From Ehretia macrophylla (lineage: Eukaryota; Streptophyta; Magnoliopsida; Boraginales; Ehretiaceae), in NCBI GenBank assembly GCA_037974665.1, contig CM075775.1, forward strand, positions 36,730,152-36,794,151: a stretch of 64,000 bases of DNA, in the 5' to 3' direction. The position numbers were made by a program, and so were the translations under genes. Every line of letters starts with the position of its first letter. Position 1 is the first letter of the stretch. The notes under the pieces are model-generated. The model did no database searches, had not been told where the DNA came from, and worked only from the letters and a program-made list of their open reading frames with translations. Below are positions 12,348-24,858 of the stretch, piece by piece.

Positions 12348-12352
12348 CGGGC
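12348..12352. repeat. Target-site duplication CGGGC, right of the outer solo LTR
   Basis: Partner of 5103-5107. These five bases also form the first bases of the resumed satellite monomer. Confidence 0.93.
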
Positions 12353-15300
12353 CCAGCCTCTACGTGAAGCGAAGTTGTCTTGCCCAAGGGAACGTGGAAT
12401 TCGGTAATAGAAATGTGATGGATTAGGTTTTCATCCATTTCGCGGCTTACGACTTACCATCTGGGACGAAAAAACAGGGCAAAAGAAGAAAAGTGTCTCA
12501 AAACTGATGAAAACGTTCAATTTTGTGCTCCAAAAATAGACGCAGCAAAATAGGCTAGCTGCCCCTGTCGTAGAGCTCTCAGAGAGCTTTCCAACGGTAT
12601 GCTGTGCGTCGCGTAACTCCTTACATATCAAAACTTATGGGCACCGGAGCGATGGAGACCTGGTCCCAAGCCCCACGCCCTCGGTTTGCGGGCCCAACCT
12701 TTACGAGAAGCGAGGTTGTCTTGCCCAAGGTGCAGTGGGATTCGGTAAATAGAAATGTGATGGATTAGGTTTTCGTCCTTTTCGCGGCTCACGATGTACG
12801 ATCCGGGATGAAAAAATAGCGCAAAAGAAGAAAAGTGTACCAAAACTGGTTAAAACGTTCGATTTTGGGCTCGAAAAATAGGCACAGCCGAGCAGGCTTG
12901 CTGCCACGTCGTAGAGCTCTCGGAGAGCTTTCGAACGGTAAGTTATGCGCCACGTAACTCCTTACGGATCAAAAGTTATGGGCACCGGAGTGATGGAGAC
13001 CTGTTCCCAATCCCTACGCCCTCGGTTTGTGAGCTTAGCCTCTATGTGAGGCGAAGTTGTTTTGCCCAAGTTGTCGTGGTATTCGGTAATAGAAATGTGA
13101 TGGATTAGGTTGTCGTCCTTTTCGTGGCTCACGATGTACGATTAAGGATGAAAAAACTGTGCAAAATAAGAAAAGTATCCCAAAACTGATGAAAACGTTT
13201 GAATTTGGGTTTCAAAAATAGGCACAGCCAAGCAGGCTTGCTACCCAGGTCGTAGAGCTCTCGGAGTGCTTTCCAACGGTATGCTGTGCGTCGCGTAACT
13301 CCTTACAGATCAAAAGTTATGGGCACCGGAGCGACGGAGACCTGGTCCCAAGCCCTACGCCCTAGGTTTGCGGGACCAGCCTTTATGTGAGGCGAAGTTG
13401 TCTTGCCCAAGGTGCCGTGGGATTCAGAAATAAAAATGTGATGGATTAGGTTGTCGTTCGTTTCGCGCCTCATGACGTACAATTCGGGACGAAAAAATTG
13501 CTTAAAAAAAAGAAAAGTGTCTAGAATTTGATAAAAATGTTCGATTTTGGGCTCCGAAAATAGGCGCAGCCGAGCAGGCCTGCTGCCCCCGTCGTAGAGC
13601 TCTTGGAGAGCTTTCCAACGTTATGTTGTGCGCCGAGTAATTCTTTACGGATTAAAAGTTATGGGCACCGGAGCGACGGAGACCTGGTCCCAAGCCCCAC
13701 GCCCTCAGTTTGCGGGCCCAGCCTCTACGGGAAGCGAAGTTGTCTTGCCCAAGGTGCAGTGGGATTCGGGAAATAGAAATGTAATGGATTAGGTTTTCAT
13801 CCTTTTCGCAGCTCACGATGTACGATCCGGGAGGAAAAAATAGCGCAAAAGAAGAAAAGTGTCCCGAAATTGATTAAAACGTTTGATTTTGGGCTCCAAG
13901 AACAAGCACAGCCGAGTAGGCTTGTTGCCCCCGTTGTAGAGATCTCGGAGAGCTTTCTAATGGTATGTTGTGCACCACCTAACTCATTACGGATCAAAAG
14001 TTATGGGCACCGGAGCGACAAAGACCTGTTCCCAAGCCCTATGCCCTCGGCTTGTAGGCCCAACCTCTACGTGAAGCGAAGTTTTCTTGCCCAAGGTGCC
14101 TAGGGATTCGGTAATTGAAATGTGATGGATTAGGTTGTCATCCTTTTCGCGGCTCACAACGTACGATCCGGGATAAAAAACAGTGCAAAAGAAGAAAAGT
14201 GTCCCGAAACTGATGAAAATATTTGATTTTGGGCTCCAAAAATAGGCGCAGCCGAATAGGCTAGCTGCCCACGTCGTGGAGCTCTCTAAGTGCTTACCAA
14301 AGGTATGCTGTGCGCCATGTAACTCCTTACGGATCAAAAGTTATGGGTACCGGAGCGACGGAGACTTGGTCCCAAGCCCCACGCCCTCGGTTTGCAGGCC
14401 TAGCCTCTACATGAAAGGAAGTTGTCTTGCCCAATGTACCGTGGGATTCGGTAATAGAAATGTCATGGATTAGGTTGTCGGCCTTTTCGCAGCTCACGAC
14501 GTACGATCCGGGATGGAAAAATAAGGCAAAAGAAGAAAAATATCCCGAAACTAATGAAAACATTTGATTTTGGGCTCCGAAAATAGCCGCAGCCTAGCAA
14601 GTTTGCTGCCTCTGTCGTAGAGCTCTCAGAGAGCTTTCTAACGGTATGTTGTGCGCCGCGTAACTCCTTACAAATCAAAAGTTATGGGCACTGGAGCGAC
14701 GGAGACTTGGCCCAAGCCCCACGCCCTCAATTTGCGTGCCCAGCTTCTACGTGAAGTGAAGTTGTCTTGCCCAAGGTGTCGTGGGATTTAGTAATAGAAA
14801 TGTGACGGATTAGGTTGTCGCCCTTTTAGCAGCTCACGACGTACGATCTGGGATGAAAAAACAGCGCAAAAGAAGAAAAATGTCTTGAAACTAATGACAA
14901 CTTTCGATTTTGGGTTCCGAAAATAGGTACAGACGAGCAGGCTTGCTACCTCCGTCGTAGAGCTCTCGGAGAGTTTTCCAACGGTATGATTTGCGCTGCG
15001 AAACTCCTTACGGATCAAAAGTTATGGGCACTGGAGCGACAGAGACCAGGTCCCAAGCCCTACGCCCACGGTTTGCGGGCCCAACCTCTACGTGAAGCGA
15101 AGTTTTCATGCCCAAGGTGCTGTGGAATTCAGTAATAGAAATATGATGGATTAGGTTTTCGTCCATTTCGCGGCTCACGACTTACCATCCGGGACGAAAA
15201 AACAGGGCAAAAGAAGAAAAGTGTCCCGAAATAGATGAAAACGTTCAATTTTGTGCTCCAATATCAGACGCAGTCGAACAGGCAAGCTGCCCCCATCGTA

Positions 15301-16289
15301 GAGCTCTTAGAGAGCTTTCCAACGGTATGCTGTGCGCCGCGTAACTTCTTACAGATCAAAAGTTATGGGCACCAGAGCGACGGAGACTTGGTCCTAAGCC
15401 CCGTGCCCTCGGTTTGCGGGCCCAGCCTCTATGGGAAGTGAAGTTGTCTTGCCCAAGGTGCCGTGGGATTCGGTAATAGAAATTTGATGGATTAGGTTTT
15501 CGTCCTTTTCGCGGCTCACGACGTACGATCCGGGATGAAAAAATAGCGCAAAAGAAGAAAAGTGTCCCAAAATTGATGAAAACGTTCGATTTTGTGCTCC
15601 GAAAATAGGCGCAACCAAGCAGGCTTGCTGCACTTGTCGTAGAGCTCTCGGAGTACTTTCCAACAGTATACTGTGCGCCGCGTAACTCCTTACGGATCAA
15701 AAGTTATGGGCACCGGACCGACGGAGACCTGGTCCCGAGCCCCACGGCCACGTTTTGCGGGCCCAACCTCTACGTGAAGTGAAGTTGTCTTGCCTAACGT
15801 GCCATGGGATTCTGTAATAGAAATGTGATTGATTAGGTTTCGTCCATTTCGCAGCTCACGACTTACCATCCGGGATGAAAAAATAGGGCAAAAGAAGAAA
15901 AGTGTCCCGAAACTGATGAAAACGTTCAATTTTGTACTCTGATATCAGACGCAGCCGAACAGGCAAGCTGCCCCCGTGTAGAGCTCTTAGAGAGATTTCT
16001 AACAGTAAGTTGTGCGCCGCGTAACTCCTTACGGATCAAAAGTTATGGGCACCGGAGCGACGGAGACTTGGTCCCAAGCCCTACGCCCTCAGCTTGCGGG
16101 CCCAGCCTCTTGGAGACAAAGTTGTCTTGCCCAAGGTGTCGTGCGATTCGGTAATAGAAATGTGATGGATTAGGTTGTTGTCCTTTTTGCAGCTCACGAC
16201 GTACGATCCGGGATGAAAAAATTGCGCAAAAGAAGAAAAGTGTCCTAAAACTGATGAAAACATTCGATTTTGGGCTTCAAAAATTGGCG

Positions 16290-16325
16290 CAGACGAGCAA
16301 AAGTTATGGGCACCGGAGCTATCGG
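16290..16325. repeat. Satellite monomer with a patched-in internal segment
   Basis: After GCAGACGAGC the sequence jumps into AAAGTTATGGGCACCGGAGC, which belongs about 80 bp further along the monomer, and then returns to TCGGAGTGCTTTCC. The normal copy of that segment appears again in its proper place near 16376. A short templated patch has therefore replaced about 26 bp of the monomer. Confidence 0.7.
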
Positions 16326-16989
16326 AGTGCTTTCCAACGGTATATGTGCGCCGCGTAACTCCTTACGGATCAAAAATTATGGGCACCGGAGCGATGGAGA
16401 CCTTGTCCCAAGCCCCACGCCTTCGTTGTGCGGGCCCAGCCTTTACGTGAGGCGAAGTTGTCTTGCCAAGGTGCCTTAGAATTCAGTAATAGAAATGTGA
16501 TGGATTAGGTTGTCGTCCGTTTCGCGACTCACGACGTATGATCCGGGACGAAAAAACAGCGTAAAAGAAGAAAAGTGACCAAAATCTTTTGAAAACGTTT
16601 GATTTTGGGTTCCGAAAATAGGCGAAGCCGAGTAACCTTACTGCCCCTGTCGTAGAGCTCTTTGAGAGCTTTCCAATGGTATGTTGTACGCCGAGTAACT
16701 CCTTACGGTTCAAAAGTTATGGGCACCGGAGCGATGGAGACCTGGTCCCAAGCCCAATGCCCTCGGTTTGCGGGCCCAGCCTCTACATGAAGCGAAGTTG
16801 TCTTGCCCAAGGTACCGTGGGATTCGGCAATAGAAATGTGATGGATTAGGTTTGCGTCTTTTACGTGGCTCACGACGTACGATCCGGGATGAAAAAATTG
16901 CGTAAAAGAAGAAAAGTGTCCAGAAACTGATAAAAACGTTCGATTTTGGGCTCCAAAAATAGGTGCAACGAGCAGGCCTACTACCCCCG

Positions 16990-17010
16990 TCGTAGAGCTC
17001 ACGAATAGCG
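16990..17010. repeat. Satellite monomer with internal deletion
   Basis: GTAGAGCTC is followed by ACGAATAGCGACGGAGACC, skipping roughly 65-70 bp that normally lie between GAGCTC and GCGACGGAGACC. Confidence 0.7.
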
Positions 17011-19091
17011 ACGGAGACCTGGTCCCAAGCCCCACGCTCTCGGCTTGCAGGCCCGGCCACAACGTGAAGTGAAGTTGTCTTGCCCATGGAGTCGTGAGAT
17101 TAGGTAATTGAAATGTGATGGATTAGGTTGTCGTCCTTTTCGCGGCTCACGACGTACGATCCGGGACGGAAAAATAGCGCAAAAGAAGAAAAGTGTCCAG
17201 AAATAGATGAAAACGTTCCATTTTCGGCTTTGAAAACAGGCGCAACTGAGCAGGCTTGCTGCCCTCGTTGTAGAGCTTTCAGAGAGCTTTCCAACGATAT
17301 GCTGTGCGCCGCGTAACTCCTTACGGATCAAAAGTTACGGGCAATGGAGCGACGGAGACCTAGTCCAAAGCCCCACGCCCTCGGCTTGTGGGCCCAGCCT
17401 CTGCGTGAAGCGAAGTTGTCTTGCCCAATGTGCCATGGGATTCGGTAATAGAAATGTGATGGATTAGGTTGTTGTCCTTTTTGCGGCTCACGACGTATGA
17501 TCCGAGATGAAAAAATAACGCAAAGGAAGAAAAGTGTTTCGAAACTGATGAAAATATCCAATTTTGGTCTCCGAAAATAGGTGCAGCCGAATAGGCTAGC
17601 GGCCCCCGTCATAGAGCTCTCGGAGTGCTTTCCAACGGTATGCTGTGCGCCACGAAACTCCTTACGGATCAAAAGTTATGGTCTCCGGAGCGACGGAGAC
17701 CTGTTCCATAGCCCCACGCCCACTGTTTGCGGGGATAGCCTCTACGTGAAGCGAAGCTGTCTTGCCCAAGGTACCATGGGATTCGGTAATAGAAATGTGT
17801 TGGATTATATTGTCGTCCTTTTCGCGGCTCATGACGTATGATCTGTGTTGAAAAAATAGCGCAAAAGAAGAAAAGTTTCGCAAAACTGATGAAAATGTTC
17901 TATTTTGAGTTCGGAAAATAGGTGCAGCCGAGCAAGCTTGCTACCCCGTTGTAGAGCTCTCAGAGAGCTTTCCAATGATATGCTGTGTGTCACGTAACTC
18001 CTTACGGATCAAAAGTTATGGGCAGCGAAGCGACGGAGACTTGGTCCAAAGCCCCGCACCCTCGGTTCGTGGGCCCAGGCTCTACATGAAGCAAAGTTTT
18101 CTTGCCCAAGGGGCCATGGGATTCAGTAATAGAAATGTGATGGATTAGGTTGTCGTCCTTTTCGTGGCTCACGACGTACGTCCGGGACGAAAAAAAAGCG
18201 CAAATGAAGAAAAGTTTCACGAAACTTATGAAAATGTTCGATTTTAGGTTTTGAAAATAGGCGCAGCCGAACAAGCCAGCTGCCCCCCTCGTAGAGCTCT
18301 CGAAGAGCTTTCCAACAGTATGTTGTGCGCCTTGTAACTCCTTACAGATCAAAAGTTATGGGCACTGGAGTGACGGAGATCTGGTCCCAAGCCCCACGCC
18401 CTCGGTTTGCGGGCCCAGCCTCCACGTGAAGCAAAGTTTTCTTGCCCAAGGTGCCGTGGGATTCGGTAATAGAAATGTGATGGATTAGGTTGTCGTCCTT
18501 TTCGCAGCTCACGACGCACGATCCGGAAAGAAAAAATAGCGCAAAAGAAGAAAAGTGTCACAAAACTGATGTAAACGTTTGATTTTGGGCTCTGAAAATA
18601 GGTGCAGTCGAATAGGCTAGCTGTGCTCGTCGTACAGCTCTCGGAGTGCTTTCCAACGGTATGTTGTGCACCGCGTAACTTCTTCCGGATCAAAAGTTAT
18701 GGGCACCGGTACGACGGAGACCCGGTCCCAAGCCGTACGCCCTCGATTTGTGTGCCTAGCCTCTACGTGAATCAAAGTTGTCTTGCCCAAGGTACTGTGG
18801 GATTTGGTAAAAGAAATGTGATAGATTAGGTTGCCGTCCTTTTTGCGGCTCACGACGTACGATCCGGGATGGAAAAATAGCGCAAAAGAAGAAAAGTGTC
18901 CTGAAACTGATGAAAATGTTCGATTTTGGGTCCTGAAAAAAGGCTCAGTGAAAGAGGTTAGCTGCCCGCGTTGTAGAGATCTCGGAGAGCTTTCTAATGG
19001 TATGTTGTGCGCCGCGTAACTTCTTACGGATCAAAAGTTATGGGCACCGGAGCGACGGAGATCTAGTCCCAAGCCCCATGCCCTCGGTTTG

Positions 19092-19096
19092 CGGGC
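19092..19096. repeat. Target-site duplication CGGGC, left of the full-length LARD
   Basis: Matches CGGGC at 39992-39996. It is the same five bases of the satellite monomer as the duplication at 5103-5107. Confidence 0.95.
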
Positions 19097-21717
19097 TGTG
19101 AGGCCTGACCCCGAATAACGTGTCCTACCTTGATTTGCGCGACTTAGACCTAAAATTATATGACCGACCTTGGATTACGTGCCCTGTCTTGATTTTCGTG
19201 CATGCCTCGTTATATGTGCCTTAACCTAGAATTGTGTGCCCTAATCCTCGATATACGTGCGATACCTAGATAAACATGCCATGACCTTAATTTACGTGCG
19301 AGACCTTGATTTGTTTGTGTCTCTTCATTTTGTGTGCATTAACCTTGAACTACGTGCCTTAACCTAGGTTTAAGAGTCGTGTTTGGAATTACGTGCATTG
19401 CATTGAATTACGTGCCTTATTTTGGTCTACGTTCATTCACATAGGGTTGCGTGTGTTAGCATTAGATTCCGTGCACTTATCTTGAAGTATGTGCCTTAGT
19501 CTTGAAATACGTGTTGTACCTTGAAGTTCGTGTCTTACCTCGTAGTTTGTGTTTACCTTGTAATTCATGCCCTAGACCTAGGAATCCGTGCCACCACGTT
19601 AATCAAGAAAGAATCCTACACAAAGCACTAGACACTAAAATAATCCTACACAATCCACTAACCAATATTATATTCCTAATTCAATTCTCTACAAACTCCA
19701 CTAACAATAAAATAATATTAAACTATTCCTACATTTTCCACTATCTATGATTCTATTCATAATTCAACTCATCAACAAACATTCCTATATTTTATTCTAC
19801 CTAGATTCCCTCATTCCCCAACATTCCTATGACAATTCTAATGACACAAATGCATAAAAAAAAATTAGTCCTAGACAAACTATGACAAAACACTTAACAT
19901 AATGCATAAAAAATTGCTCAAATTCTCCTCAAATCTCTACCATTTTCGACCAAGTGCTCCATGCCCATGCTAGCCATTTCAAAATACTCCTTGAAGACAC
20001 AAAAAGTCTGAATTTGTATGCCCAAGGCTGACCATATGCTCAAAAAAATTGCAAAGCCATTACTTTTGTCATTTTCTCTCATTTCCTCTCAATTTCTCTC
20101 ACTTCCCTCTCATTTTCTCTCTCCATTTCGGTTTTGGCTGAGTTCTCTCCACCTCTTAGCTCATCTTCATCATCCTAAGGTGCATCAAGACAAACCACAA
20201 GCAAAGAAACTCACCCAAGCAAGCTAGGATGCAAGAAACACACATGCAAGCATTTTGAGTCACCATTTTCGGCCTAGGTAAGTTTTCTTGGCTTCCATTT
20301 CTTTTCTTCTTGTTCTAACCTCATGCATGTGCTAAGATATTGATCACTAGGCTAGGAAAAATAGAGAAACCAAGTTGGAATCTAGGCTAAGCAAGAAGAA
20401 GAAGAGATTTGAAGCTTCAACAAGTTTTTTGTGCATCTTTGTGGTTGATTGCTAAGGTGAGGGTTAAAACCTTTTGAAAACTCTTCAAAAATTCACATGC
20501 ATGCTCATAAATGTGTGTATTTGCTTCTGTACTTGAGCTATATGGTCGTTCATAATCTTAAACAACCATGCATAGCAAGATCTTGGCTTGAAAATGATGC
20601 TAGGTGAAGTCGAAATTGTTGACCAGTCTGTTCGAGGTACGTTTAGCTAGGAAAATGATGTTTAAAATGCTTGAAAATTGGTAGGTGACTAGTTTGGACA
20701 GTTTTGAACATTTTTCCCAGAAATAGGCCGAAGCTAATTTTGATTCTAAGATCCTCAAAATGGCAAATCGTTAAAATGTGACCAAATCTGGAAATCTGGA
20801 AAACTGAAGCAGGTTTTGGCAGATGCACTGACCTTGTGGAACGAACCATATTTGACTTTGTAAATGATGTCCAAAATGCATGAAATTTGGTGTGCTGCTA
20901 CATTTTTCAGTTCTGGAAATTTTTTTCATAAATGGACCAAGGCTAAAACTGACCCTAAGGACCTCAAAAACGTCAATTTCTGAAAAGTGTGCAAATCTGG
21001 ACAGTTTTGTGCTATTCCACTGTTTCGGCTATATCTAATGATCCCGAGCTCCAATTGATGCAAGGTTTGTTTCTGATTTTAGTTAACTTATTAAGACTTA
21101 ATTTGACATCTTATTCACTGAATTTGGAGATTGTTGGCTTATCCGATTGATTGTGAGAAGACAGCCTATTGCAGTAAGGGTTTCACTTGATGTTGTGCTT
21201 AGAAAATTGTTGTGACTCCTCTTGTTGAATTAAATGCTTGGGATTATAGCTACGGGATGTTGTGTGGACTGTTTTGAATGTTTGAGGATGTTGAATTAAA
21301 TGATGCATGGTTTGAGATTGACTTTGAGTTGGGTTGAGGCTCAAATTGCACGAATATACATGACATGGAAACCCTAATGACTAGGTAGTTTTGCTAAGTA
21401 TTGATCAATTGGACATTGTGTGGGAATTATATGCTTAGTGGGCTGCCCGTAAATGTCTTATAACTTCAAATGTGATTTTGACCATTGCATGTTGACAAAT
21501 AAGCTTTTCTTGCACCCGAACCCATGATTGATGTCATTGCATGTTGAATAATCGTATCACTTGATTACGTGGACTTCGAAATGAGTTATATGGCTTGACT
21601 TGCATGTGTTACATGGCTGTCCGTTTAATGTTCATATGACTCTATGTGTTCTACAAGTGAAATTTCATGTCAAGCATGCCTCGTTCGTTTACTTGGCAAT
21701 ATGTGATCTTGAAATTG

Positions 21718-22083
21718 CTCGGAGGCAACCTATTTTGTTGTCCTCTTAATGTGAATTGTTAAAAGATATTCAATGGTTTATTTGAACATGATTACTTGGC
21801 TGCCCGTTAAAGTTTAATTGCTTTCAAATGGATATGTGAAATGATTATATGTTCTTACAATGCCTTATATGCCAATATGTCAAAATGTGATCATATACTT
21901 GCTCGGAGGCAACCTACTTTGTTGACCTCCTAATGTGAAATGTTAAATGACATAAATGGGCATTGTATACAAGGTTGCAACCTTTTTTTGTGGCATGGTA
22001 GCGTTTCACGAACGCCGGGCGATATAGGGCTTGCCGGTGCTCCCGTGACTATCATGGTCCAATTCCCTCTCTCGCTTGGCATT
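21718..22083 (+). repeat. 183-bp tandem duplication in the LARD LTR, marked by GCTCGGAGGCAACC
   Basis: GCTCGGAGGCAACCTATTTTG at 21718 is repeated as GCTCGGAGGCAACCTACTTTG at 21901. Upstream text containing GGCTGCCCGTT is also duplicated, so the true limits extend some way to the left. The 3' LTR has the same pair. Both solo LTRs in this window have one copy only, so the duplication defines a subfamily. Confidence 0.7.
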
Positions 22084-22231
22084 CCACCCTTGGAGAGTTG
22101 GGTCGTAGGTTTTGGGGTACATCCGGAGTACACCCAATTGGGAGCGATAAGGGGATTATTGAAGTCGGCCGCAACAATTGTATCGAAATTGAAATTGAGA
22201 GCAACCGCTCACCGTATCCTTTTACTGTGTG

Positions 22232-22239
22232 TATAAGTA
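22232..22239 (+). promoter_or_regulatory. TATA-like box in the LARD 5' LTR
   Basis: TATAAGTA about 890 bp before the LTR end. It is conserved in the four family LTRs and lies just downstream of the blocks shared with the Tekay LTR. If it is real, U3 is about 3.1 kb long. Confidence 0.35.
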
Positions 22240-23137
22240 CTCTTGCTTGGTTCCTAGAGAACCTTGGGGAGGAAAGACTGGTATTTCTGTTCTTTTAATT
22301 GATTTTGCTATTATATTCATGTTTGAAAAAGGGGTTTTCATAAATTGAACCGGAAAATGAGTTTCAAAATGTATTTCTCGTTCCCCATCGCTGAGTTCAT
22401 AAGGACTCACCCTCTTTTTATCACAGGTGAAGAAGAACAGGTACAGGTACCCGGGGACAACGTGCCTATCGATGATTCCTTGGAGTGATTGTCTGTCCCT
22501 ACATGCTTTTGTGCTTTGCCTGAAAGTGGTTGCTATATGGATGTTGTGTTTGATTGCAAACTATTCATTTTATTGATGTAAATGACCCTGTTGTTATTTG
22601 GGTCTAATTCTGGGATTGTACTACCTATAGCTGGACGAACTTTTATTTGGTGGTTTGCTTTTGTTTTCTTAATTGGTAGTTATTGTAGGCATTCAAACCA
22701 CTAGATGAACAATCAACTAAGTTAATTCTATCTAATTTCACTTAGGTGCTCATTTGCAAACTAAAGGATAATAGGTACTTGCATGATAGGAAATTGACAA
22801 ATAAACGGGACATAGTTATCATGTTAGGCCAATTAACCAAACAAGACTTTCAAGATAAACTAGTAGGCAAATCGGTTGGTGAGACAGAATAGGAGTCCTT
22901 AATGGAATTAGAATAATGATTGGAATAATTGAGGCGTTTAGAGAATTAGGTCAAACCAAAGAGCCCAATTACAGCCGTTATGCTGCCGTTTTCCGAAAAA
23001 ATCTTGGAGTTTAGGCCAAAACGTTAAGTGTTAAATCTTCATGAACGGTTAAGTACGCGAAATGACTTGAAATTTTAGCTCACACTCTAGTCTAGCCTCT
23101 ATAGGTCGGGTTGGGGCATGACACCCTATAACTAGAA

Positions 23138-23149
23138 TAGTATCAGATC
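23138..23149 (+). other. Degenerate initiator-Met tRNA primer binding site
   Basis: TAGTATCAGATC, 14 nt after the LTR end, matches 10 of 12 bases of TGGTATCAGAGC, the site complementary to plant initiator-Met tRNA that the nested Tekay element carries intact. The two mismatches suggest decay or an inherited variant. Confidence 0.65.
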
Positions 23150-24858
23150 TTAGTTTAGTAACTAGGCATTAGTCGGGTTCAACTCTCGGACCATGGGTAG
23201 AAGCCCTAAGGTAATTATGATGTCTTGTTTATATGTGTTAATGTGTGCTAATGTGCTTTAATTTCTTGAGCATTGAATATTATGTGCTTTTGTGGGCCTT
23301 ATGTACTATGTGTTATGCACATCAACACGTTAATGCCCTCAATAATGCATGCATGCTTTTATACTCCTTCCTTGATACATGTGCAAGTTATATAACCGTG
23401 AATGACTGTTTATGCACATAGAAAGTTAGGATTAGGACCTTCAGAGAAGTGAATTTGTGCAGGATGAACGAAAAGGCTGAGTTAGAGATTTCCCGCATCT
23501 TCACAGGTACTCGATGGATTATATATATTATTGGATATGTTTATATATAAAATGCGTAGCATAGGTATAATTGTTGAGGTAAAGTTATCTCCTTATCTTT
23601 GGAATACACATGCCTGTGATTAAGTTATCAATTTTATAGCTATAAAGTTATTGATTCTGTTAAACCGTTCTTCTAATTGTGGTTCAAGAATAAATGTTAA
23701 GGACATACAACTTTCCCTAGATATAAGAATATACTATTGGACATGTGGGGTAGTATATATATGTTCACATGCTTATAATGGAAGTTTGACTTAGGAGTTG
23801 CTTTTGAATCAAATTCTTATATCTTGAAATGGTATAATAGACTATTTATATGATCGAATCCTTACTTGATTGGAATTAAGCATCGTTGAACCTAATAAAG
23901 TGTATATTAACGAGTTTCAAGTTCACTCAATGGTAAGATTATGACCTAGAAATTAAGAGATGAACTCGTGGATATTAACGATAGGGGTTAGATTATTAAG
24001 GCATGAATAGTGTGTTTAAGTAACTTAACAATGGATAACCCCAAGACATGTAGGCAACTCTGGAGACTAGTTTAACAAGGTTGATGAATCTTTAGTATAA
24101 CAAGATATAGAGATATTGGAATCGAGGAATTCGCGTAACTAGAACTCGTGTTCGGAAGACTACACCTAAATGTTAGGTTGAATGGAAGTGTAAGGTATTG
24201 AATTATGTATTAGATGACTAACGCTGCTAAGGTCCTAAGTTGGATATTTGTGATATTAAGAAACACGGTATTAGTTTGGTGTCCCTCGAACTTAGCTGTA
24301 AATATGCAAGTAAGTCAATCTATGCACTCGTTGTTTGGATACCCTAGAGGATGTTAGATAGCATATATCCCTAAGTAAGACCGATGGGCCTAGTATATAA
24401 ACCATGGAAATGATATTAAGCAACTGGTTGCAAAGTGGAGTCGTTAGGGTATGATTAGTAATCCTAAATAGCTAATAGTGAGTATGCATGATGATTTGTG
24501 GTGAACCCTAGGACCTAAGGTCGATGAGTCTGGATGCTCTTAGCTAGTTGAACATGTAAATGAGAAGAGTAAGATTTCATATAGTTAAGATAGAGATGAA
24601 TTAGAGTCATAATGACCCAAGAGACTATTGTTAGACCACTGTATCTATGTGCACCATTTCACATCTAGAAACTAGCGATCGGTAGACTTCGAATTGTGGT
24701 CGTTGAATAAGAGGGGCGAATCTTGTAGTAGTAGTTAAATAAGTGGTTGATTACTTTTGAAGTTCTATTAGGTTATGTTGAAGGATGCCTCGTGGTCATA
24801 ATTCTTATGTTGATACAACCCTGAAGTTATCTCGTGTAAGTATTTTATGAGCTCGGTC

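Larger units (their letters stand above)
12348..19096. repeat. 341-bp satellite array B (about 20 monomers)
   Basis: It continues array A in the same orientation and phase: it starts with CGGGCCCAGCCTCTACGTG, the monomer origin used here. Monomers near 12429-14680 correspond one by one to those at 1441-3690, the second copy of the 11-monomer higher-order unit. The order then shifts: the monomer near 14790 resembles those at 1087 and 4829, which implies about three monomers were lost. Aberrant monomers lie at 16299-16318 and about 16999. The array stops at 19096, where the second LTR element is inserted. No coding or RNA gene is seen. Confidence 0.96.
19097..23123 (+). repeat. 5' LTR of the LARD element (4027 bp)
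   Basis: It runs from TGTGAGGCCTGACCCCG to GGTTGGGGCATGACA. It holds an ACGTG-rich start, a pyrimidine-rich patch near 20070-20130, a diverged tandem pair of about 209 bp from about 20651, a 183-bp duplication (copies marked by GCTCGGAGGCAACC at 21718 and 21901), a block shared with the Tekay LTR (22095-22135) and TATAAGTA at 22232-22239. Small ORFs such as 20018-20227 recur only because the LTR recurs, and none resembles a known protein. Confidence 0.95.

Noticed and set aside
17328..17672. Minus-strand ORFs of about 114 codons that recur with similar protein sequence through all satellite arrays (also 43548-43892, 50235-50579, 63159-63548).
   Set aside because: They span one monomer in the one open frame and are bounded by monomer periodicity. 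They carry many non-conservative changes and frameshifts, have no promoter context, and several frames give equally recurrent ORFs. This is repetition of DNA, not protein conservation.
20018..20227. A 69-codon ORF identical in both LARD LTRs (also 36890-37099), with a related reading in the nested solo LTR (6964-7161).
   Set aside because: It lies in the pyrimidine-rich patch, giving a biased Ser/Leu/Phe composition. Identity is explained by LTR duplication, and the solo-LTR version is frame-divergent.
22400..22450. A splice-acceptor-like sequence (CCCTCTTTTTATCACAG before GTGAAG) in the LARD LTR.
   Set aside because: It is a plausible acceptor by composition, but no donor or exon structure can be supported, and the reading frame after it is short.
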